From positions 32,488,001 through 32,552,000 of the forward strand of contig CM114274.1 in assembly GCA_050084515.1 (NCBI GenBank): a stretch of 64,000 nucleotides of DNA, read 5' to 3'. The notes beneath the pieces are model-generated. The model was not told the origin of the DNA and ran no database searches. It saw only the letters and a program-made list of their open reading frames with translations. The number at the start of each line of letters is the position of its first letter. The stretch's first letter is position 1. This document shows, in pieces, positions 57,330 to 64,000 of the stretch. The translations under genes were made by a program, and so were the position numbers. Origin of the DNA: Blasia pusilla (Eukaryota > Marchantiophyta > Marchantiopsida > Blasiales).

Positions 57330-57438
57330 GGAGCGCATAATTGTTGAAAGCATGTAAGTAGGAAGCCCATCTCAAGATTTCCGATGGTCATCTTGAGATG
57401 GGCTTCCTACTTACATGCTTTCAACAATTATGCGCTCC
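57330..57438. repeat. Perfect 48-bp inverted repeat with 13-nt loop
   Basis: 57330-57377 and 57391-57438 are exact reverse complements over 48 bp; the loop is TTTCCGATGGTCA. The word ATTTCCGATGG also occurs at about 57292 and 57322 just outside. A transcript would form an uninterrupted 48-bp hairpin. Confidence 0.95.
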
Positions 57439-57654
57439 GCACTTGGCTAGCCAATGTAACTATTCCTGTGTATTTTGAAAATTTTCTAATTCCGGTTGGT
57501 TATTTTGATACTAATTCAAAAGAAAGTAAATAAATTCCGTTGGTATTTGGGAAATTGAAACGGAAATTCTCAAATTCAACCAGTTAGGTCAACACGTAAC
57601 CCCGGTTTTCCCGTTCATTGCACTTGACTTTGTGCACGCAACAGAGGAACAATG

Positions 57655-57970
57655 AACTTCAATAAAAAGGCTTATGGAAAACCATCATAGATACAAAAGC
57701 AAAATAACCAACCTCAAAAAACATGGATGATGGAAAACTCATCAGAGAAACAAAAGAGGGGATTCAAAGAATCAAGTATCCAAAGGCCATATGCAACCTT
57801 GTAAAAGAAGAAGGAGACATTCCCCCTATTGAGTAAAATCACCAACTCTTAGTGAACTATGATTAATACTAAATGGGCCTCTAGCACTGGTGTCTCCCAC
57901 AGCCTGAACCTGCCGCAAAAGCCCATTGGTCTGGGCGCGCTGCAAAGCTATGGAGACCCGTTGCCAAGGC
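57655..57970 (-). mobile_element. 5'-truncated 3' end of non-LTR family B, copy 2
   Basis: Minus strand: RVSIALQRAQTNGLLRQVQAVGDTSARGPFS then a stop at about 57836 and a 3' tail similar to 45.96-46.08 kb. It starts abruptly near 57970, next to a family A 3' end. Confidence 0.75.
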
Positions 57971-58009
57971 TTTATATATACTTTATTATATCCCGTATCC
58001 ACTTTATTA

Positions 58010-58275
58010 TAAATTAAACCTAAAAAGAGGAAAAAGAAAGGTAATAACATTTCAAAAGAGGAGTCAAAAAATGCATAATGGAATGCAAAAAGAAAATGGA
58101 AACTAGCCAACGCAAACACAGACTCAACAAGCTACACGATTGATGGCCTGGAACAAATTTGACAAGAACATGAGTCGGATGTGAATGGACGACGAGGCAA
58201 GCGACCCCCCACCATCTCCGCATGACATATCAATGCCAAGGCTTATGCACGTTGTAAGACCACTAAGATGCATTA
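58010..58275 (-). mobile_element. 5'-truncated 3' end of non-LTR family A
   Basis: Minus strand matches 11450-11700: the codons around HRAEVVGG, the RFVSGYQSCSSLSRCLRW-like alternate frame and the tail TTGACTCCTCTTTTGA...GTTATTACCTTTCTTTT. Severe 5' truncation is the usual outcome of incomplete target-primed reverse transcription. Confidence 0.8.
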
Positions 58276-58589
58276 CCAAAAATAAATAGTAATTACAAAG
58301 AAATAAGGACTATGGGAGAGGGCAAGATGATGATCCTAGAGAGAATGGTGAACACATGTTCTTTCATAAAAATATCATGATTTTCTAATTCGGGCAAGCT
58401 ATTTGAATATGAATCACGTCCGGACACAATATAAATCCCGTCCGTTTTTGGCCGGTGATTGAGAATCTGCATCCGCATGAGTACTTGACGGGTAGTTGAA
58501 GAGTGAAGCCGGCGGCGGGAGTCCGGGATTGGGGTGTGAGGAGAGTATCGGGTAGCTAGGGATTCACGGGTTCCCAATTAGTCGAGGAA

Positions 58590-59257
58590 TAAAATATATG
58601 TAGAAAAAAGGATGGGGAACCCATCACGATACAAATGAGGGGGCATAGAGAGCCAAAAAATAGACCTCAAGAGGCCAGAACCGGCCCTGAGGAGAAAGAA
58701 GGGGGCCATCCCCCTAACGACCAAAATCACCAATAGCAGAGACAATATCAGCAACACCTAGAGAACTATGACTACTACTAAGTGGGCCTCTAGCATTGGC
58801 ATCTCCAACCGCCTGAGCCCGCCGCAGAAGCCCATTTGCCTGGGCGCGCTGCAAAGCTATGGAGACCCGTTGTCTACAATAAAGTATTACAGAGGCTAAG
58901 GACAACCCGTTTCTCGGCTGGATGGGCGCAATCCGTAAGGAACGAGTCAAACCTCTCCCCCATCGCCCCGTACATCTTAATGACTAGGGGGATAAATCGA
59001 TGTCCGTCATGAAGTCCACTATAAATGTGGGTCTTCTTGACTGCCGTCGCCGCCGCTCCTTTTAGCAATCTCCTTTGTGCTATCACTTGGGCTCGCACCG
59101 CCTCCAGCGTAAGATCCGTCACTACAACATCCATTACCACCACCTCAAATTCCCTCGTCATGTAGAGATCAACGGATAAAAGAATCCTGCATGGAATAGT
59201 ATCACTCTCTCTCTGCATGGAATCCATTCTCCCTAGCAATAGAGAACATGATATCAA
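58590..59257 (-). mobile_element. 5'-truncated 3' end of non-LTR family B, copy 1
   Basis: Minus strand from 59257: YMTREFEVVVMDVVVTDLTLEAVRAQV..., AVKKTHIYSGLHD, RFIPLVIKM, RVSIALQRAQANGLLRRAQAVGDANARGPLS, ending GDFGR and then a 3' UTR closely matching 45.96-46.08 kb (CCCATCC near 58595 and GAGGGGGC). It is less decayed in this region than the copy at 45.5-46.0 kb. Confidence 0.8.
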
Positions 59258-60206
59258 TTATTGCCTGCCCACTAAGTATGTTAGCCGGGCCCACTAAGTC
59301 AGAGGGTTTATGGAAATATGGATCTCCGAACTCCTGGAGGGAACAGGTCGCCTTTGCGGAACAGTCGTGGACTATTGCATGAAAGTCAAGGCGGAGACGT
59401 GTACAAACGGAGAAATGATTGAGCAGGAAAAAAGGATCTGGTTCACATGCTCCAGAAAAAGAAAAGAGAAAAACCCTCCCGAGCCAGATTTACCGTCTTA
59501 CACCGTCCCTCGCCTGACCACGAATCGAAAGTTAATTGGCTTGTAAAGGTACAAGACTTTTCCATCATCCCATCTACACTCTTCCTGGCAATGGAAGTTC
59601 GCATAATGGGGTTTTCTGCAGATCGCACAGGCATGTAGTACTCGTATGTTGCGATGAAGAAATCTCAACATGAACGCGCGTCGAAATCTAATCGGCTTTC
59701 AAACGTCCAGGATGTTGCCGTCTTCCAAGCTGTAATGTTGCAATACGAAAAGCGACCTGAACGCGCTTCGAAAGGTCGTTGGTTTAGGGGCGAGTCAATA
59801 CAGTCAAACAGCGTCCCTCGCTTGGGCGTGCTTCAAAGCTCCATTTGCTTAAGCTACGAGACAAACAACAAAGTCCTAAACATAATACCGATCACATGCT
59901 CGCGAAAGCCGTTTGAAGCCTCCTAACGCAATAGGCAATAAATGCCATTAGGCGGCCTCTTATGATTTGCCCAGGTTCGAACTTCGAAGGAAAAGAAAAA
60001 ACGCGTTTAAGATCCGGCTCTTGGGTTCCAGACGAGTTCTGATCCTTGCACGAACGACATCTGACTTTTAGAGCCGATATTTGTCAAAAGCACGAGACCA
60101 ACGATTATCTTATCATCGCGCGATTTAAAAGATTGTACAAGCTTAAGATACGACGGCTACTTTAAGTGGGACGGAATCAAGCTGATCGATCGAACGGGAC
60201 CAGGCG
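59258..60206. other. No supported gene; upstream of hydrolase copy 2
   Basis: Short frames (59310-59546, 59654-59926) contain no domains. The promoter and first exon(s) of the downstream hydrolase should lie between here and 60582. A hydrophobic ORF starts at ATG 60207 (IFSIFLTGIVVVCAS) and could be an N-terminal membrane anchor, but its donor site does not join the next exon in phase. Confidence 0.35.
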
Positions 60207-60582
60207 ATGGAAGTCTGGAGGATTTTCAGTATTTTCTTGACAGGAATTGTTGTAGTTTGTGCTTCTACTCCAGGTTATATCAGGAGGTGGCTTTCGACCT
60301 TTTGCGGCTTCGGTTCACAACGAGCTTCTAGTCATGAAAGGGTGAGTAAGTAAGTGCAAACAGCTTCCACGCGTCGATGCTTATGGATCACCGATTCTAG
60401 CTCGTTTCTTGCATCTAGATTGGATGGTGTCGGAATTTTCGTTTGTACAGATTTTAATATAGTAGGGCCTTCAACATCACACTCTCATGATCGATTTCTA
60501 GCTGAATGAGAAGAGAGGTTTTGAGAGCTCTTTTATCGCCTTTTTCATGAAATAAGGTCCCTCATTTGAACAGAACTTTCAG

Positions 60583-62758
60583 GAGGTTATCACAGATTTG
60601 TATGAATTTTACGCTCCGATTGGAGGGGCTAGCGCAGAAATAGTAGTTTTCCACGGGCTGCAACGCTTCAGCTACGTCGACGCATTTTGGAAGACCTGGT
60701 TGACGGGAGTCAAGAATTCGGTCGAAGTGTGGCCGCAGACATGGCTGCAACAGGATTTCTCTTCCGCTCGTGTCTTGTCGGTTTCTTACGACTCCTGTGC
60801 ACGGGTTGGGCCCAGAGCTGGTCGATATCACATGTACACCATTGGCGAGACGCTTGTGCATTGCATGATCCTCTGGAAACATGTGGGTCAGAATAGTCCT
60901 GTAGTGTTGGTGGGGCACAGTCTGGGCGGCCTTGTAATCAAACAGCTCATCTTTTCTGCGGTCGATAAATTGAAGGAATTCAAAATGGAGCCGGAAAAAT
61001 TCGCCAGAGATATCAAGGCACTGGAGAATTTCTTGGGAAACGTAGAGGGTGTGTTCTATTTTAGTATTCCACATTGTGGATCAAGGATGGCCGATCTGGT
61101 GGACGTAATACCCGGCAATAGTGAGGTGCTGAAGTTTCTCACGCTCCTCAATAAAAATGGGTCTAGACTGAACGAATTCTTCAGACGCTGGAGGACAGCC
61201 CATGGCGTCCAAGCTTATTCAGTCTACGAGAAGTTCAAGACTACTATTTGGGTAAGTGTCCGGTCTTTACTTCATAAACTCGCGGCATCGACAGCAGAAA
61301 AATCACTCTTGATCACTTTATCTTATGGTCTCTTAAGCTTGTGACAAGTTTCGATCTCAATTACCGTTCATCCTAGCTTTCCCCGAGTACTTCGTTCGGG
61401 AAGTGATCGTAGGGTTTCTTAATCTTGCGTTAAGTGTCCATCTCAATTACCAGTCGTCCCCGTTTTCTCCGAAAACTTTGGTCAGGAAAATCTGGGGCCG
61501 TCATCCAAAAGGAAAACAGTTCTCTTTCCTGGAGAGTCCAAACAGAGAAACTTGAAATCTGGGGGTCGATGAACGCCTGACGGGTGCGAAGCGCAAGGCA
61601 TACCCGGTATAGAGATCCCATCAGCAAGAAAAGCTGCCCCTTGTCTCGGAAAACCAATCTAGTCTTTTCCTGAAGAAATGGGACAGAATGTCAACACATT
61701 GTGGAGAGCGCAAACAAAGTAGAATATTACTGCACTATTGATTTCCATGTGAACTTATTAGTACGACTCGACTTCCTGTTTATGTATGGTGATCGTCCTT
61801 GTCTGGAAGAGCATATCATTGAGATGAAGGTCTTCACAACTGATGTTGCGAGCAGTGCGAGCAGTGCACACACTGGAGTACTGTGTAGTTCTCGTGGACG
61901 TTTAATCAACTCACTCGATCATCGGTGGCCATTCTTTCGTTAAATTGGGCATCAAAGAGAACGGTCCGTAGTGCAACTGCATTGGATACATATGACCGTA
62001 CAATAGCTTGACATCAGTACGTTTCCTATGGATAGATTTCTTATCTGCAAGACCAGATGTTAGAACACTAGTACAAATGAGATGTGAGACGTTCGAAGTT
62101 TGGGAATAAGTCGTCCATATATTGCTGAAATGTGTCCATCTTTTTTCGTTGGTTCAGTCTGGATTTGCAAAGTAGAGCCTAATTTTCCTATCTGCAGGTC
62201 TATATTTGCTAACGCCAGTCTCGATAGGATGAGAGAGTTCTGAAAATTGGAATTAAACGGTTACTAATTGCTTGTTTGTGTGGACCTTTCCTGTTTGGCA
62301 TAGGCAAGAAATTAGGAAAGAAAGGTCAAGTCTTGGATACACAGCACCAGATGAGTCTATCTTCTGATCCAGAGGTCCACTCTATGTTAAGTAATGATAT
62401 TGATTCATTTATTTTCGATGGAAAGGGGGTAAGTTTTCGAAGATACGAAAGTTTGGATTAAGTTGTTGACAGAATACTTTTCTGGTATGTTAAGTACAAG
62501 TAAGACAAGTGTAAAAGCTGGGATTTATGTGTTAACAGATCGCTTACATGTATCTATATTTTCCTTTTGGTACAGCCCGGATTTGCAGAGATGGTAGTAG
62601 TAAGAGGTTCGGTTACCCAAGACTCGGATGGTTATTATGGCGCACCCGCTGATCACATACAAGTCTGCAAGCTGGAGCAGAAGGATGTTGACGCTCGTTA
62701 TCAGCTTTTGACAGAGTTTATTGCATCGTGTACCGGTATGGAAATTGCTGGCCAATGA
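60583..62758 (+). CDS. SERAC1-like alpha/beta hydrolase, apparently intact exons
   Basis: A serine hydrolase fold of the SERAC1/PGAP1-like group; relatives are thought to act on lipids. Exon 60583-61251 (acceptor TTTCAG, donor GTAAGT, phase 0) encodes VEIVVFHGLQ-like strand-turn, QTWLQQDF, VLSVSYDSC, and the elbow GHSLGG with catalytic Ser at 60919-60921, then GVFYFSIPHCGS and AYSVYEKF. Exon 62576-62758 (acceptor TACAG) encodes GFAEMVVV, GAPADHIQVCK with the likely catalytic His, and ends TGA. The intron of 1.3 kb joins in phase. No lesion is visible. In liverworts hydrolase domains of this kind are fused to NB-ARC-LRR immune receptors (HNL); no NB-ARC is present within the window, so this is a stand-alone gene or has lost that part. 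Confidence 0.75.
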
Positions 62759-64000
62759 TATGAGACGAGGCTTGACAAAGATTTTGCTTGAGCTTGTCTG
62801 AAGGTTGTCCTCGGCAGTCCCATCCGAAGTCCACCGGTACCAGTCCAGCGACTAGCCATCATCCATCCGACGGATTGGGATTGGATGGAGCTCACTCAAG
62901 TGGAGATGACGAATCTGAGATTCGTGTTGAAATCAAACCCTTCGCTCTCTTGCGCCGGGAATCGGATGGCAATGTGATCTCCAACTCCGCTCATTACTGG
63001 ACTGTCTTGTGTGTCGTTGTACCCGTCGTGTCCACTGTTTCCTTTCAGTCACTTTGGAAAAGTCTCTAAAGACAATCAGTGGGGAATCCTGTCACACCAT
63101 TCAGTTCGAGCACGTCGCCTTCGGCGGTCGTATACAACGAGCATGGTGTAAAGCGTTGGACAAGACTTCAGTGGTGCTAATCTGTATCCGATCAATTAGA
63201 GCAAATAATGTTGAGTTGAACCATGTCTAGAATTGGTGTCCCAGGACAACTGTGTAGTTTAGTTCCTCTTCTCTCGGCTACGAATTGATCATGGGCGATG
63301 GGAAAGCCTGGAAATTACGAACCCCATGACATTCAACAGTCTGATCCGGTGAAAGGAGGTGGCTCACACTCTTAATACTGTCAGGGTGGCTTCAGTCTCA
63401 ACTACTACATTGTGCCCGGAGAACCCGATTCAGAATGACATCGTGGTTATGTCATAGCACTCGGGAATCAGTTCAGTCTATACTATTATGGGAGAACGGT
63501 ATCACGCTGCGCAAATAGCCCAGCATCTGACACATGGCATTTTCGGCCAGCTTGGTAGGTCAAATCTTTAAGGATTTTTAGTCGTTGGATGAAATTGGAT
63601 TAGGGGTCTTAATATGTTATAACGGTTTTGCGTTTAGAGTTTTGCTTGACAATTCAAATTTTACGTAGTAAAGGCAGTTATATCCGCCCGAGGAGGGACG
63701 TCCGTCGATGAAGAAATGCCCTTTTCCTGAGGACCTCACAGGATATAAAACGTTTAATGTAAGGCATATTCCAAGCCCCCGAACTGTTGCGCGCACTTGA
63801 GACTACAGTCATTACTCACTCAGGTAACCTAGGACTCTCACTCAATCTTATTGCGGAGCTTCTTAGCTCTATGTTCCCCTCACTTCTACGCGAGAACCAG
63901 AAGAGAGTCCGGAAAGTCTTCAACCGGGAGTAAGAGAGACGTAGTAGTCAACATCAAGATTGTTCTGTAGAGAGAATGTAAGACTTACTTGCAGAATAAA
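62759..64000. other. No supported gene
   Basis: 3' flank of the hydrolase. The frame 62788-63069 (93 codons) has a Ser/Asp-rich start and a hydrophobic end (WTVLCVVVPVVSTVSF) but no recognised family. The remaining kilobase shows nothing. Confidence 0.35.

Noticed and set aside
59965-59985. GGTTCGAAC resembling a tRNA B box
   Set aside because: No A box at the right distance and no foldable acceptor or anticodon arms around it.
60207-60350. First exon of the intact hydrolase with a membrane anchor
   Set aside because: The frame hits a TAG before the obvious GTGAGT donor and no donor joins the 60583 exon in phase; kept only as a possibility.
62304-62428. Middle exon of the intact hydrolase
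   Set aside because: Good splice sites, but 125 nt would shift the frame; joining 61251 to 62576 directly keeps phase and family homology.

Overview
The window looks like a repeat-rich stretch of a plant nuclear genome. Split genes with GT-AG introns, Ty1/copia and Ty3/gypsy retrotransposons, a Mutator-like transposase and a plant-type primer binding site all point that way. Two host-type genes suggest an early-diverging land plant (bryophyte, lycophyte or fern) rather than a flowering plant: a perforin-like MACPF protein and a pair of SERAC1-like alpha/beta hydrolases. That lineage call is inference from memory of families, not a match result. No bacterial operon, CRISPR array, rRNA or convincing tRNA was seen.

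Layout. 0-5.6 kb: a Ty3/gypsy remnant (regulatory region with 67-bp palindromic tandem repeats, TATA box, truncated gag-protease) abutting a broken minus-strand copia element. 5.65-11.74 kb: two copies of a non-LTR retrotransposon whose C-terminus carries a CCHC/restriction-like endonuclease; the second is nearly complete. 11.7-17.3 kb: a two-exon MACPF gene in low-repeat sequence. 17.3-21.6 kb: a structurally complete but coding-defective small copia element (LTRs, PBS, PPT, target duplication). 22.0-22.4 kb: an LRR-like gene fragment. 22.9-25.9 kb: a decayed Mutator-like transposase with introns, followed by a short-repeat cluster. 28.1-29.5 kb: unknown minus-strand ORFs.

29.9-38.9 kb: a minus-strand Ty3/gypsy element of the non-chromovirus type (gag, protease, RT, RNase H, integrase, two extra downstream ORFs, 3' LTR). 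It is missing its 5' end and is split by an antisense solo LTR of its own family with a perfect 5-bp target duplication. 38.9-39.3 kb: a second copy of the LRR-like fragment. 43.1-46.1 kb: a second family of the endonuclease-type non-LTR element, decayed. 48.2-49.5 kb: a broken alpha/beta hydrolase. 50.8-57.0 kb: a block of unknown ORFs bracketed by oppositely oriented GCCGCC-rich repeats, possibly one large DNA transposon. 57.3 kb: a perfect 48-bp inverted repeat. 57.7-59.3 kb: three truncated 3' ends of the non-LTR families in a row. 60.6-62.8 kb: an apparently intact hydrolase paralogue.

The genes do not form a pathway. The likely host genes are the MACPF gene and the two hydrolases; nearly everything else is mobile DNA or its debris. 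A recurring feature across unrelated elements is short-loop perfect inverted duplication (at least nine sites), several sitting exactly where coding homology is interrupted. This could be a mutational signature of the genome or an assembly artefact.
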